A program made the translations under genes and the position numbers. The notes under the pieces are model-generated. The model ran no database searches. It saw only the letters and a list, made by a program, of their open reading frames with translations, and was not told where the DNA came from. A stretch of 40,710 nucleotides of DNA from Myxococcota bacterium. GTDB lineage: Bacteria; Myxococcota; JAJVIH01. The stretch lies in assembly GCA_022072125.1 (NCBI GenBank), contig JAJVIH010000010.1, positions 1 through 40,710 of the forward strand, given 5' to 3'. Shown piece by piece: positions 17,556 through 26,068 of the stretch (its first letter is position 1; each line of letters starts with the position of its first letter).

Positions 17556-19985
17556 TCAGTTCCGGGTGGAAGAAGAAGGCTGGAAGCCGGTGACGCGGGC
17601 GCCGCGCTGGCGATCCAGGTGCTTGCGCAGTTCATCCTGACCCAGGGCGAGTTGCAGCACTTCATCCATGTGCGACACCGGAATCAACTCCATGGCGTCG
17701 CGCACGCGGCGGGGAATATCGCGCAGGTCCTTGCGGTTTTCGGCGGGAAAGATCACCCGCTTCAGGCCGGCGCGGTGGGCCGCCATGACCTTTTCCTTCA
17801 GGCCGCCGATCGGCAGCACCCGGCCCCGGAGGTTGATCTCGCCCGTCATCGCCAGGTCGGCGTGTACGGCTATTTGCGTCAGTTCCGAGATCATCGCCGT
17901 GGCCATGGTGATGCCCGCCGAGGGGCCGTCCTTGGGAATCGAACCTTCGGGCACGTGGATATGCACGTCCAGCGCCTCGTTGAAGAGATGGCTGAGACCC
18001 AGCACCTCCGCCCGCGTGCGCAGGTAGGACAGGGCCGCCTGGGCCGACTCCTGCATGACATTGCCGACCTGGCCGGTCACCGTCAGACGCCCATGCCCCG
18101 GCATGGCGGAGACCTCGACCTTCATCAACGTGCCGCCCAGTTCCGTCCAGGCCAGCCCGGTGGCGATGCCGATTTCGTCGCGCGGGGCCCTTTCCTGGCG
18201 CTGGTAGCGGGGCGCTCCCAGCATGCGAACCACGCCGCGGCGGGTGATGCGGGCGTTGGGCTCCAGTTTTTTCTTGAGTTGCTCAATCGCCAGCTTCCGG
18301 CAGATGGACGCGATTTCGCGGTCCAGCCCGCGCACCCCGGCCTCCAGGGTATAGCGGTGGATGATGAACTGAATGGCCTCGCGCGAGAATCGCGGCGCCG
18401 CATCGGCGAGCCCCGTGGCCTCGAACTGCTTGGGGATCAGGTAGCGCAGGGCGATGGCTTCCTTCTCCAGATCGGTGTAGCCGGACAGACGGATGATCTC
18501 CAAGCGGTCGCGCAAGGGCGCCGGTATTTCATGGATATTGTTCGCGGTGGTGATGAACAGGCATTCGGAGACGTTATAGTCCAGATCGAGGAAGTGATCG
18601 ACGAAGTTCTTGTTCTGCTCCGGATCGAGCACCTCCAGCAGGGCGCTGGCCGGATCCCCCCGGAAATCCGTGCTCATCTTGTCAATTTCGTCGAGCAGGA
18701 AGACCGGATTGTTCGACCCCGCCTTGCGCAGGGACTGGATGATCTTCCCCGGCATGGCGCCGATATAGGTGCGGCGGTGGCCGCGGATTTCCGCCTCGTC
18801 GCGCACGCCGCCCAGGGAGACCCGCACGAATTTCCGCCCCGTCGCGCTGGCGATGCTTCGCGCCAGCGAGGTTTTTCCCACTCCCGGCGGCCCCGCCAGA
18901 CAGAGAATGGGTCCGTCGCCGGCGCGCCGCGTCAGCTTTTCCACCGCCAGGTATTCGATGATGCGCTCCTTGACCTTGCGCAACCCGAAATGCTCGCGGT
19001 TCAACAGCTTCTCCGCTTCCTCGATATTGACCTTGTCCTCGGTCTTTTCATTCCAGGGCAGGCTGATCACCCAGTCTATATAATTGCGGACCACCGTGGC
19101 CTCGGCGCTCATCGGGCTCATCATCTTGAGCTTGCGAAGCTCGCGCCGGCATTTCTCCCGCGCCTCGCCGGAGATGGGCCTCGATTCGATCTTCTCCTCC
19201 AGTTCCGCCAGTTCGCTGCGGAACTCGTCGCGTTCACCCAGCTCCTTCTGGATGGCAGCCATCTGCTCGTTGAGGTAATACTCCTTCTGCGAACGCTCCA
19301 TCTGCTTTTTCACGCGCGAGCGGATGCGTCCCTCAAGCTGCAGGATTTCGATCTCCTGCTGCATCAGTTCGTAGACCTTTTCCAGGCGGCGCCGGGCGTC
19401 GGGCTCTTCGAGCAGCGCCTGTTTGTCTTCGATGCGGGCGTTCAGGTTGGCGGCCAGGAAATCGGAATAGGCGGAGACGGAACTGGAAGACGCCGTGATG
19501 GCGTTGACCGCTTCATTGCTGAGCCGCTTGTTGAGCGATGCATATTCGGAAAAGGATTTCGCCGTGCTGGCGATCAGCGCATGGGTCTCGAGATCGTCGG
19601 GGGCGATCTCGGCGATCTCCTCGACATCCGCCTCGAAGCAGGGCCCGCGGGCGTGGATGCGGGCGGCGCGCGCGCGGTGCAGCCCTTCCACCAGGATTTT
19701 CCGCGTGCCATCCGGCATGGGGCTGTTCTGCAGCAGCCGGGCGACGGCTCCCGCATGGTGCAGATCGGACGGTTCCGGATCATCCACCTTGGCGCTCTTC
19801 TGGGTGACCACCAGCACCAGATTGCCGTGTTTGACCGCCTGTTCGAGCGCGGCCACGGAACGGGCGCGGCCCACGTAGAGCGTCGCCGCCATGGCGGGAA
19901 AGAGCACCACGTCGCGCAGGGGCAGCACAGGCAAACGCGCCGGGCTGCGTTTTCCACCGGGTCCAGCGCTGGATACGGCGTTCAT
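17556..19985 (-). CDS. lon: ATP-dependent protease Lon
   Basis: 809 residues, typical for bacterial LonA. The order is an N-terminal substrate domain ([15 protein letters not shown]), a coiled-coil segment (about 180-300), the AAA+ module with Walker A GPPGVGKT and Walker B FLLDEIDK, and the Ser-Lys protease domain: PKDGPSAG with Ser689 and GGLKEK with Lys730. It degrades misfolded and regulatory proteins in the cytoplasm. It starts 14 bases after the clpX stop, so the two AAA+ proteases are cotranscribed, as in many proteobacteria. The C-terminal ~20 residues are variable and low in conservation. Confidence 0.98.
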   Translation of the reverse strand: MNAVSSAGPGGKRSPARLPVLPLRDVVLFPAMAATLYVGRARSVAALEQAVKHGNLVLVVTQKSAKVDDPEPSDLHHAGAVARLLQNSPMPDGTRKILVEGLHRARAARIHARGPCFEADVEEIAEIAPDDLETHALIASTAKSFSEYASLNKRLSNEAVNAITASSSSVSAYSDFLAANLNARIEDKQALLEEPDARRRLEKVYELMQQEIEILQLEGRIRSRVKKQMERSQKEYYLNEQMAAIQKELGERDEFRSELAELEEKIESRPISGEAREKCRRELRKLKMMSPMSAEATVVRNYIDWVISLPWNEKTEDKVNIEEAEKLLNREHFGLRKVKERIIEYLAVEKLTRRAGDGPILCLAGPPGVGKTSLARSIASATGRKFVRVSLGGVRDEAEIRGHRRTYIGAMPGKIIQSLRKAGSNNPVFLLDEIDKMSTDFRGDPASALLEVLDPEQNKNFVDHFLDLDYNVSECLFITTANNIHEIPAPLRDRLEIIRLSGYTDLEKEAIALRYLIPKQFEATGLADAAPRFSREAIQFIIHRYTLEAGVRGLDREIASICRKLAIEQLKKKLEPNARITRRGVVRMLGAPRYQRQERAPRDEIGIATGLAWTELGGTLMKVEVSAMPGHGRLTVTGQVGNVMQESAQAALSYLRTRAEVLGLSHLFNEALDVHIHVPEGSIPKDGPSAGITMATAMISELTQIAVHADLAMTGEINLRGRVLPIGGLKEKVMAAHRAGLKRVIFPAENRKDLRDIPRRVRDAMELIPVSHMDEVLQLALGQDELRKHLDRQRGARVTGFQPSSSTRN

Positions 19986-19999
19986 GGCTCAGGTCGCCG

Positions 20000-21250
20000 T
20001 CAGGCGGAATCGGCCTGTTCCTGGTACACGAGCAGGGGCTCCTGCCCGCGCAGGATGACCTCATCGTTGATGATGGTCTCGCGGATATCCGGATTGCTGG
20101 GCACGTCGTACATGACGTTGAGCATGGCGTTTTCAATGATGGCCCGCAGGCCGCGCGCCCCCGTCCGCCGCTTGATGGCCTCCTTCGCGATGGCCTCCAG
20201 CGCCTTTTCCGTGAAGGTCAGGGTGACGCCTTCCATCTGCAGCAGCTTCTTGTACTGGCGCACCAAGGCGTTCCTGGGTTTGGTCAGGATATCAACCAGC
20301 GCCTTTTCATCGAGTTCATCCAGCGTGGCGACCACCGGCAGGCGTCCGATAAATTCCGGAATCAGGCCGAATTTCATGAGGTCCTCTGGTTGCACATTCC
20401 TGAGGATTTCCGTGCGGCGGGGGTCGGTCTTTTTCACCACCTCGGCTCCGAAGCCCAGGGTTTTCTTGCTCATGCGATCGCCGATGATGCGATCCAGCCC
20501 CTCGAACGAACCGCCGCAGATGAACAGGATATTGCTCGTGTCCACCTGCAGGAACTCCTGCTGGGGATGTTTGCGGCCCCCCTTGGGCGGCACGTTGGCG
20601 CGCGTGCCCTCGATGATCTTGAGCAGGGCCTGCTGCACGCCCTCGCCCGACACGTCGCGGGTGATGGACGGGTTGTCGCCCTTGCGCGCGATCTTGTCGA
20701 TTTCGTCAATGTACACAATGCCGCGCTGCGCCCGTTCGATATCGTGATCGGCGGCGTTGAGCAGGCTGACAATGATGTTCTCGACATCCTCGCCCACGTA
20801 GCCGGCCTCGGTCAGGCTGGTGGCGTCGGCGATGGTGAAGGGAACATTCAGCAAGCGGGCCAGGGTGCGCGCCAGCAAGGTCTTGCCGCTGCCGGTCGGC
20901 CCTATCAGCAGGATATTGCTCTTCTGGATTTCCGTGTCGTCGGCGCCGAAGCGGTGTTCGATGCGCTTGTAGTGGTTATGCACCGCCACGGAAAGCACCT
21001 TCTTGGCGTACTCTTGGCCGATGACATATTCGTCGAGCACGCGCTTGATGTCCGCGGGACGCGGAATCGAGCTTTGCGGCCTGCGATCCAGGGTTCGCTC
21101 GGTCTCTTCGGCGATGATGTCATTGCACAAGCCAATGCACTCATCGCAAATGTAGACCGTCGGCCCGGCGATGAGCTTCTTCACTTCCTTTTGGCTCTTG
21201 TGACAGAACGAGCAGCGGAGGGTCGAGGTTTCGTCGAATTTGCGATCCAT
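20000..21250 (-). CDS. clpX: ClpX, ATPase subunit of ClpXP protease
   Basis: 416 residues. The N-terminal zinc-binding domain has Cys 13, 16, 35 and 38 (LRCSFC and ICDEC). The AAA+ domain has Walker A GPTGSGKT, the pore loop region GYVGED and the Walker B IDEIDK. ClpX unfolds tagged substrates and feeds them to ClpP. Usually tig and clpP precede it; here a small unknown gene lies upstream and no clpP is in the window. A near-consensus promoter at 21292-21320 points to transcription of clpX-lon as its own unit, with a weak GGAAG ribosome site before the ATG. Confidence 0.98.
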   Translation of the reverse strand: MDRKFDETSTLRCSFCHKSQKEVKKLIAGPTVYICDECIGLCNDIIAEETERTLDRRPQSSIPRPADIKRVLDEYVIGQEYAKKVLSVAVHNHYKRIEHRFGADDTEIQKSNILLIGPTGSGKTLLARTLARLLNVPFTIADATSLTEAGYVGEDVENIIVSLLNAADHDIERAQRGIVYIDEIDKIARKGDNPSITRDVSGEGVQQALLKIIEGTRANVPPKGGRKHPQQEFLQVDTSNILFICGGSFEGLDRIIGDRMSKKTLGFGAEVVKKTDPRRTEILRNVQPEDLMKFGLIPEFIGRLPVVATLDELDEKALVDILTKPRNALVRQYKKLLQMEGVTLTFTEKALEAIAKEAIKRRTGARGLRAIIENAMLNVMYDVPSNPDIRETIINDEVILRGQEPLLVYQEQADSA

Positions 21251-21577
21251 GGTGCTTCCGCGCGGAACAGCCCGCCAAATCCTGAATGCGGATTATAGGT
21301 TCGGCTCCACCCCCCTGCAAGTCACCGGAACTCGTCTATTTTACCGCAACCACATGCGCAGTGCGCCTTGAACCGCTCCCGCCCGGAAATCCTGGCGGGG
21401 AGGCCATGACCGGTCCGCCCGCACCCCTTCAGAACGCCGGTTGGCCGGATTGTTTTTCCGGCGTTTCCGGACGGAAAAACACCGGCGATATCATCCGCGC
21501 TCCCGCAACCAAGCCGGGAACGGCGGAGTTTCCGGTTGGCGCCGGCTCCAGCGGCCGCGCGGCGGAGAACCTGCCGC
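21251..21577. other. 327-base gene-free stretch between clpX and a small unknown gene
   Basis: It holds the clpX promoter at one end. In the middle are two interlocking perfect dyads: an 8-base pair (21433-21440 with 21458-21465) and a 9-base pair (21452-21460 with 21472-21480). They cannot form at the same time. Short open frames here show no protein-like features. Confidence 0.6.
21292..21320 (-). promoter_or_regulatory. Sigma70-type promoter for clpX-lon
   Basis: On the minus strand TTGCAG, 17 bases, TATAAT. The -10 is a perfect consensus and the spacing is ideal. Transcription would begin around 21285, giving a leader of about 35 bases before the clpX ATG. No heat-shock (sigma32) pattern is evident at this site. 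Confidence 0.75.
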
Positions 21578-21925
21578 TTACGCCGTCTTTTTGCTCAGGG
21601 AGGCGGTGATGACCCAGCGGCCCTCGTGGCCTTCTTCCTGCCAGGTTCCAATCAGGGCGATGCGATTCTTCCACGCATACAATTCCAGCGAGCAGGGATG
21701 TTTTTCGCCGGGGAAGCCCTTGTATTCGTATTCGCCAGAGAAGGAATTGTCCGTTCCCCCCCGCAGATGGGCGACCAAATCGGTTTCGTCATCCACGGAG
21801 AAATCGAAGGCGACCTCCGATACTTCCTTCGCGCCTTCCTTGCCGCGCAGGAATACGACCACGTCGTATTGTTCATCATCGTCCAGAATGGTTCCTTCGT
21901 AGCGCCCGTGCTGCAGTTCAATCAT
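21578..21925 (-). CDS. Small acidic beta-rich protein of unknown function
   Basis: About 115 residues, rich in Asp, Glu and Gly, with alternating strands (YDVVVFLRG, VAFDFSVDDE, SLELYAWKNRIALIGTW, RWVITASLSK). No signal peptide or membrane segment, so it is probably cytoplasmic. The strand pattern resembles a small beta-barrel or sandwich, but I do not recognise the family. The start at 21925 (MIELQHGRYEG) is supported by AGG about 5 bases upstream; the longer frame to 21964 adds a non-conserved-looking leader. It lies between leucine dehydrogenase and clpX on the same strand. Confidence 0.65.
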   Translation of the reverse strand: MIELQHGRYEGTILDDDEQYDVVVFLRGKEGAKEVSEVAFDFSVDDETDLVAHLRGGTDNSFSGEYEYKGFPGEKHPCSLELYAWKNRIALIGTWQEEGHEGRWVITASLSKKTA

Positions 21926-22010
21926 GTCGCCTGTTCCTGAAATGGTTTCGCACCCGGTGTTCACTCAGCGCGCAGTCTTATATCATGACCGGCCCCCGGC
22001 GCCAGTCCTG

Positions 22011-23066
22011 TCAGTGTTTGGCCGCCTGAATGCGCTCCCACGCCATGCGTTCGCTCAATACTTCCGGACGCACGCCTTCCGCCCTGGCCCGCCGGAACAA
22101 CTCCAGCAGGGTGTCGTGGATGCGGTGCGCCAGACCACGGGCTTTTTCCGCTTCGTATCCCGTCCACTCCGTCGCCACATTGATGAGGCCGCCGGCGTTG
22201 ATCACGTAGTCCGGCGCGTACAAGACGCCCCGGGCGGCCAGACCCGCGCCATGAACTTCTTCGTTCGCGAGTTGGTTGTTGGCGGCGCCCGCCACGATTT
22301 TGCAGCGCAGGCGCGGCAGCGTGGAATCGTTGATCGCCCCGCCCAGCGCGCACGGGGCGTAGATATCGCATTCCACCCCGGCGATTTCATCCGTGGAGAC
22401 CACCGCGGCGCCCAGTTCCGCGCGGGCCCGCTCCACGGCGTCATGGTTGATGTCCGCGACCACCAGTTTCGCGCCCGCCTCGCGCGCCAGCTTCGCCAGC
22501 GGATATCCCACGTGACCAACGCCCTGGATGGCCACGGTCAGGCCGTCCAGACCCTCGCGGTTCAGGTGATGGCGCACGGTTGCGAGCATGCCCCGGTAGA
22601 CCCCATAGGCGGTCATGGGCGAGGGATCGCCGCTGCCCCCATCCTCGATGGGGCGGCCCATCACAAACCGCGTCTGGTTGCGGATGATCGCCATGTCGGC
22701 GGGCGAGGTGCCGGAATCTTCCGTCGTGATGTAGCGTCCGCCCAGCGACTGGACAGCGCGGCCAAAAGCCGTGAACAGCGCCTTGCGATCAAAATTGTCC
22801 GCGGGCCTGAGAATGACCGCTTTTCCGCCCCCATGATCCAGACCGGCCATGGCGGCCTTGAAACTCATGGCGCGCGACAGGTTGAGCACGTCGCGCAGGG
22901 CGGCTTCATCCGATGGATAAGGAACCATGCGGGTTCCACCCAGCGCGGGTCCGCGCGCGGTCGAATGAATCGCAATGATGGCGCGCAGGCCGCTGGCGTT
23001 GTCCTGAAAGAAATGAACATCTTCAAACCGGCTGGCGGCCAGTGTGTCAAACAGTTGAAACGTCAT
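22011..23066 (-). CDS. ldh: Leucine dehydrogenase (Glu/Leu/Phe/Val dehydrogenase family)
   Basis: 351 residues, the normal length for leucine/valine dehydrogenases and clearly shorter than glutamate dehydrogenase. It deaminates branched-chain amino acids to 2-oxo acids with NAD. The N-terminal catalytic domain has Lys70 and the catalytic Lys82 (LDHGGGKAVI) and ALGGTRMV. The C-terminal Rossmann domain has VAIQGVGHVG and the ribose-binding Asp in VVADIN. NQLAN and APDYVINAGG are family signatures. It sits behind a 300-base leader with a palindrome and an intrinsic terminator, which suggests regulated expression. In myxobacteria-like organisms it links amino-acid breakdown to branched-chain fatty acids; that role here is inference. 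Confidence 0.92.
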   Translation of the reverse strand: MTFQLFDTLAASRFEDVHFFQDNASGLRAIIAIHSTARGPALGGTRMVPYPSDEAALRDVLNLSRAMSFKAAMAGLDHGGGKAVILRPADNFDRKALFTAFGRAVQSLGGRYITTEDSGTSPADMAIIRNQTRFVMGRPIEDGGSGDPSPMTAYGVYRGMLATVRHHLNREGLDGLTVAIQGVGHVGYPLAKLAREAGAKLVVADINHDAVERARAELGAAVVSTDEIAGVECDIYAPCALGGAINDSTLPRLRCKIVAGAANNQLANEEVHGAGLAARGVLYAPDYVINAGGLINVATEWTGYEAEKARGLAHRIHDTLLELFRRARAEGVRPEVLSERMAWERIQAAKH

Positions 23067-23126
23067 GGCGTGTTCCCTGGAGATTTTCCGGATTCAACAG
23101 CGGCGGATCCCAATCACAAACCCGTT

Positions 23127-23151
23127 AAAAAGAAAAGGGGCGTACCGCCCC
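23127..23151 (-). terminator. Intrinsic terminator inside the leucine dehydrogenase leader (possible attenuator)
   Basis: On the minus strand a 6-base perfect stem GGGGCG / CGCCCC with loop GTA is followed directly by TTTTCTTTTT. It ends 60 bases before the ATG of leucine dehydrogenase. It may end a short leader RNA, or act as an attenuator whose antiterminator is not obvious. Confidence 0.65.
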
Positions 23152-23288
23152 AAGCCCCCCCTACCCGCTCGGCCTCCCCCTCCGCCGGATGTGTTCGCCG
23201 CATGTGCAATATCAATGAGCCCGTGGATCAGACGATACACAGGAGGGCCCGGTCGTGCAAGAAGAATTTTCGTTTGGATATCAACAAC

Positions 23289-23309
23289 TTATGACACAAT
23301 GCGTCATAA
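23289..23309. promoter_or_regulatory. Operator-like palindrome TTATGAC-N7-GTCATAA
   Basis: Perfect 7-base arms separated by 7 bases, total 21 bases, a common size for a dimeric transcription-factor site. It lies upstream of leucine dehydrogenase and just outside the terminator of the neighbouring lipoprotein gene. It has no T tract, so it is not a terminator. Confidence 0.5.
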
Positions 23310-23313
23310 CGCG

Positions 23314-23354
23314 GCCGCGAAAAACCCGGAGGAATCCTCCGGGTTTTTCGCGGC
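23314..23354 (-). terminator. Strong palindromic intrinsic terminator of the FGE-like lipoprotein gene
   Basis: A 41-base perfect palindrome (20-base arms around one central base). The inner arms are CCCGGAGGA / TCCTCCGGG flanked by A5 and T5, so it can act in both directions. It begins 12 bases after the stop of the lipoprotein gene. Confidence 0.9.
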
Positions 23355-23366
23355 GGAAGCGGGCGC

Positions 23367-24452
23367 TTACTGCACGTCCACGCAGCAGCGGAACCCAATC
23401 AACGGACGGGCAGGCGGGTTCTGATTCGGGCTGAAGGAGTTGCACATCAGCGCCTCCTTTTTCGTCGAGTTGTAGGCGCCGCCGATGAATCCGATGTCGG
23501 AAGCCGAGGCCCCCTTGACCAGTTCGGTCACGTTTCCACTCAGGTCAAACACCCCATCCGGGTTCTTGCAGTTGGGAGAACTGCCGGTGGGCTTGGGAAC
23601 ATTCGACACGCCATTGCAGGCGGTTTCGTCGTAGTCCTTGCCATAGGGATAGGGACGATCCTTGTCGGAAATTCCCTGGGCGCCGTCGCAGGCGTCGCGC
23701 CATTCGTTGAGGGTGCAGAGCCGCTTTTTGGCGGCCGCGCACGCGGCTTCGGCGTCTTTCAGCACCACCTCGGTCCACGGCAGAACATTGGGAACGCTCT
23801 GCGCGCCCTGGGCGGGGTTGCCCTTGCCGGGATCCTTGTCGGTGGCGCCGGGGCGTGAAGCCTCGTATTTATCAATGCAGGTGAAACAGTTCATACCCGC
23901 CATGCCGGGAGGGCATTTGTCGGTGCGGGCGCCCTCGTCGGTTTCGCCGTTGCAGTCGTTGTCCAGACCATCGCAGATTTCCACGCCGCCATTGGTCTTC
24001 TTGCAGCCGGGATCCACGTCGGCCGCTCCGGCGTCGGTTGCGCCCGTGTCGCCTCCTCCGCCGCCCTTGTCATCCGGCTGCGCGGCGTCGGAGCCCGTTG
24101 CGCCGCCAGCATCCGGCTCGCCGGCGTCAGTGGGCGTGACGGAAGAAGATTCCCCCGGTCCCTTCGCGCTGGGATCAATCACCGCGCCGCCGGTGGTGGC
24201 GAACTCCACTTCATCCTGGGCGACGCATTTGCCCGCCGCGATATCACATTTTCCCGACCGGCATTCGGAGTGGCTGTTGCATTCCTTGGCGGCCACGCAG
24301 GTTCCATTTCCCGTGGGGTCCTGACAGACCTGCCCGGCGCCGCACTCGGCGTCGCTGACGCATCCGCCCTTGGCGCAACCCGCCGCACCGAGTGAAAGCA
24401 TCGCCAGCGCCGCCACACCCAGCCAGCGCCAATCCAGTTTGTTCAGCAGCAT
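23367..24452 (-). CDS. Lipoprotein with MopE-like motif and FGE-sulfatase (SUMF1)-like domain
   Basis: 361 residues. The signal ends AAGC with the lipidated Cys at residue 26. Next comes a Cys-rich part (CVSDAECGAGQVC, ECRSGKCD), a spacer rich in Asp, Ala, Gly and Thr, a MopE-type putative metal-binding motif (ICDGLDNDCNGETDEG), and a C-terminal FGE-sulfatase-like domain: CIDKYEASRP, KRLCTLNEWRDAC, FDLSGNVTELV and IGFRCC. True formylglycine-generating enzymes need a Cys pair in a CGSCW-like context; I do not see it, so this is probably a structural or binding version. An excellent AAGGAG lies 6 bases before the ATG at 24452, and a promoter is at 24491-24519. A strong terminator follows, so it is monocistronic. 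Confidence 0.85.
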   Translation of the reverse strand: MLLNKLDWRWLGVAALAMLSLGAAGCAKGGCVSDAECGAGQVCQDPTGNGTCVAAKECNSHSECRSGKCDIAAGKCVAQDEVEFATTGGAVIDPSAKGPGESSSVTPTDAGEPDAGGATGSDAAQPDDKGGGGGDTGATDAGAADVDPGCKKTNGGVEICDGLDNDCNGETDEGARTDKCPPGMAGMNCFTCIDKYEASRPGATDKDPGKGNPAQGAQSVPNVLPWTEVVLKDAEAACAAAKKRLCTLNEWRDACDGAQGISDKDRPYPYGKDYDETACNGVSNVPKPTGSSPNCKNPDGVFDLSGNVTELVKGASASDIGFIGGAYNSTKKEALMCNSFSPNQNPPARPLIGFRCCVDVQ

Positions 24453-24490
24453 TCGCTTCTCCTTGCCGCACCCTGTCGCGGCGAAGCTAC

Positions 24491-24519
24491 CATATAGGTC
24501 CCCCGCACGCACCGGTCAA
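24491..24519 (-). promoter_or_regulatory. Sigma70-type promoter for the FGE-like lipoprotein gene
   Basis: On the minus strand TTGACC, 17 bases, TATATG. Transcription would start near 24484, about 30 bases before the ATG, which carries a strong ribosome site. Confidence 0.65.
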
Positions 24520-24789
24520 CATGGGGATGCCAATAAAATGGGACCGCGGCCCAGACCTGTTCGCGCGGCGCCGCCGGCGTACCGGCAACGATCCCCACGC
24601 CATTGGATGGCATCGCCATCCTGCCGTTCATGAGGGTCTTCATTACAACCGGCTGAAACGCAGGGCGGCGCCAGCGCGGAGGTTCGCGATGCCCCTTCAC
24701 CCAACTTCGCTCCCCCGGACCGTCACACCCGGGGGCCAGAACGGGCGAATCACGTCCACGCGCGCCAGATTGCCCGGATATCGTCACCT

Positions 24790-24826
24790 GCTGAACGGTG
24801 TTTTTTTGTATTGACCTGCGTTCAGC
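24790..24826. promoter_or_regulatory. Operator-like inverted repeat enclosing the -35 of the di-iron gene promoter
   Basis: Perfect 8-base arms GCTGAACG (24790-24797) and CGTTCAGC (24819-24826), 21 bases apart and thus about 29 bases centre to centre. The second arm lies in the promoter spacer. The -35 hexamer falls between the arms, so a bound dimer or loop would block RNA polymerase. The regulator is unknown. Confidence 0.5.
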
Positions 24827-24839
24827 AATTGCTTACCAT
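24811..24839 (+). promoter_or_regulatory. Sigma70-type promoter for the di-iron protein gene
   Basis: TTGACC, 17 bases, TACCAT. Start of transcription would be near 24846, leaving a leader of about 45 bases before the ATG at 24892. Confidence 0.55.
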
Positions 24840-24891
24840 TCTTTTCAGCCAAGGTCAGACAGGGGTCTGTCCGCCGGGAAAGGAGTCCGCC

Positions 24892-25896
24892 ATGCCACTG
24901 GGTTTGCCCATCTCCAACGATCACCCCATTCCTTACGATCTGTTCGCCGCCGGCCATGTGGGTCTGGAAGCCGACCGGGCCCGCAAGATGGAAAATATTT
25001 ACCACCGCGGCCAGGACAAAATCTGGGACGGACGGGAAATCCTCAAGATGCTGGTGGAAAAGCACGGCGGCGTGAACGTGAAACCGGAACACCGCGACGC
25101 CATGATTTACCTGGTCAGCACCCTGATGTGGGGCGAATACGCCGCCTGGCGCGTGGCCGCGCAACTGTCGGACAAACTCGAAGGCGTGGAAGCGCGCCTG
25201 GCCGCCACCTCCCAGACGCATGACGAGGCCCGGCATTTTTACGTGCTGCATGACTACCTGACCGCCATGGGGGCGCAGCCGGTGAAGCCGGACAAATGGG
25301 CGCGCCGCCTGATCGAGATGTCCATCCGGACTGACAATGTTTCCCACAAACTGCTGGGCATGCAGCTCATGATCGAGACCATCGCCCTGACGATCTTCAA
25401 AAACCTGCGCGACGCCAAAGTCGAGCCGGTGATCTCGGAGCTGCTGCCCTATTTCGAGCGCGACGAGGCCCGGCACGTCGGCCTGGGCACCCAGTTGCTG
25501 CCCGAAACCTTCAATCGTATCGGCGCTCCGCAATACGCGCGCATCGGCGCCTTCCAGACCCTGCTCATGGTGTGCAGCCTGCAGGAACTCAAGGAACTGG
25601 AGCCGCGCCTGGCCAAACTGGGCATCAATCCGGCGCGGGTCATGGAGGTCGCCAACGATCGCTTCTTCGAGAATTTCCGCGAACTGAAAAGCGCCGGGTC
25701 GAAGGAACGCAAATACGACTACATCGGCTGCGTGGTGGAGTTGCTGATGGAGGCCTACGTGCCCCACTACACCAACGACCTGTCATTCAGGGGCCGCGTC
25801 AAGGGCATCATGGACGCCGCGCGCAACGGCCTGAAACCCGTGAACAAGCGCCGCCTCTACCACGACGAACTGAAATACGCCGACTTCGTCAACTGA
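24892..25896 (+). CDS. Ferritin-like di-iron protein (AurF/R2-like oxygenase fold)
   Basis: About 334 residues. A complete four-helix-bundle di-iron site can be read: Glu82 (WGEYAAW), Glu112 and His115 (DEARH), Glu162 (IETIAL), Glu192 and His195 (DEARH). The two halves have the same spacing, 30 residues from Glu to ExxH. This is the pattern of ribonucleotide reductase R2, AurF-type N-oxygenases and related ferritin-like proteins. It could be an oxygenase, desaturase or iron/peroxide protein; the substrate is unknown. It has no signal peptide. The start at 24892 has AAAGGAG 7 bases upstream, while the longer frame begins inside the promoter. It is alone, with its own promoter, operator-like dyad and terminator-like hairpin. 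Confidence 0.82.
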   Translation: MPLGLPISNDHPIPYDLFAAGHVGLEADRARKMENIYHRGQDKIWDGREILKMLVEKHGGVNVKPEHRDAMIYLVSTLMWGEYAAWRVAAQLSDKLEGVEARLAATSQTHDEARHFYVLHDYLTAMGAQPVKPDKWARRLIEMSIRTDNVSHKLLGMQLMIETIALTIFKNLRDAKVEPVISELLPYFERDEARHVGLGTQLLPETFNRIGAPQYARIGAFQTLLMVCSLQELKELEPRLAKLGINPARVMEVANDRFFENFRELKSAGSKERKYDYIGCVVELLMEAYVPHYTNDLSFRGRVKGIMDAARNGLKPVNKRRLYHDELKYADFVN

Positions 25897-25920
25897 AACG
25901 GCCCAACTCTCCGGATCCAA

Positions 25921-25947
25921 GGCAAAGGCCCCAATGGGGCCTTTGCC
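25921..25947 (+). terminator. Hairpin after the di-iron gene
   Basis: A perfect 12-base stem GGCAAAGGCCCC / GGGGCCTTTGCC with loop AAT, 24 bases after the stop codon. The T run is poor (GCTTTCG), so termination may be partial or the hairpin may only protect the 3' end. Confidence 0.6.
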
Positions 25948-25997
25948 GCTTTCGTGGACCAGCCGCCGGGGAGCGGAATGAAACCCGCCCCGCCCAT

Positions 25998-26027
25998 TTG
26001 CCAGTCCAGAGCGCGTGGGATAACAAT
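25998..26027 (+). promoter_or_regulatory. Weak candidate promoter for the dTDP-sugar operon
   Basis: TTGCCA, 18 bases, AACAAT, with transcription starting near 26034. It is the best match between the hairpin at 25921-25947 and the rfbB-like ATG. Overlapping shifts of the -10 are possible. Confidence 0.3.
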
Positions 26028-26068
26028 CCGGGCGATCAGAGTCATCGCGGTTCAACGGATTTCCAGCC

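Larger units (their letters stand above)
23067..23366. other. 300-base leader region of leucine dehydrogenase
   Basis: No credible protein gene. Reading on the minus strand it holds, in order: the palindromic terminator of the upstream lipoprotein gene (23314-23354), an operator-like dyad (23289-23309), and an intrinsic terminator (23127-23151) 60 bases before the dehydrogenase ATG. I could not find a clear -35/-10 pair for the dehydrogenase. Confidence 0.6.
24453..24891. other. 439-base divergent intergenic region
   Basis: It carries the lipoprotein promoter at one end and the di-iron gene promoter at the other. Between them (about 24520-24780) I see no credible gene. A GC-rich hairpin CCCCCGG / CCGGGGG with a 10-base loop lies at 24712-24735 and has no T tract. 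A short dyad CAGAC-AGGG-GTCTG lies in the di-iron gene leader near 24857-24870. Confidence 0.6.

Noticed and set aside
16632-20747. 1371-codon open frame on the plus strand
   Set aside because: It lies antisense to the carbamoyltransferase, lon and clpX. Its translation is a His/Arg/Gln-rich string without domains, a by-product of high GC in the third codon positions of the real genes.
21452-21480. Dyad with T5 and A5 runs as a terminator
   Set aside because: The T run is on the 5' side and the A run on the 3' side of the stem in both directions, the opposite of an intrinsic terminator.
24516-24787. Short open frames in the divergent region before the di-iron gene
   Set aside because: None has a ribosome site or protein-like composition. 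The region is better explained as promoters and spacer.
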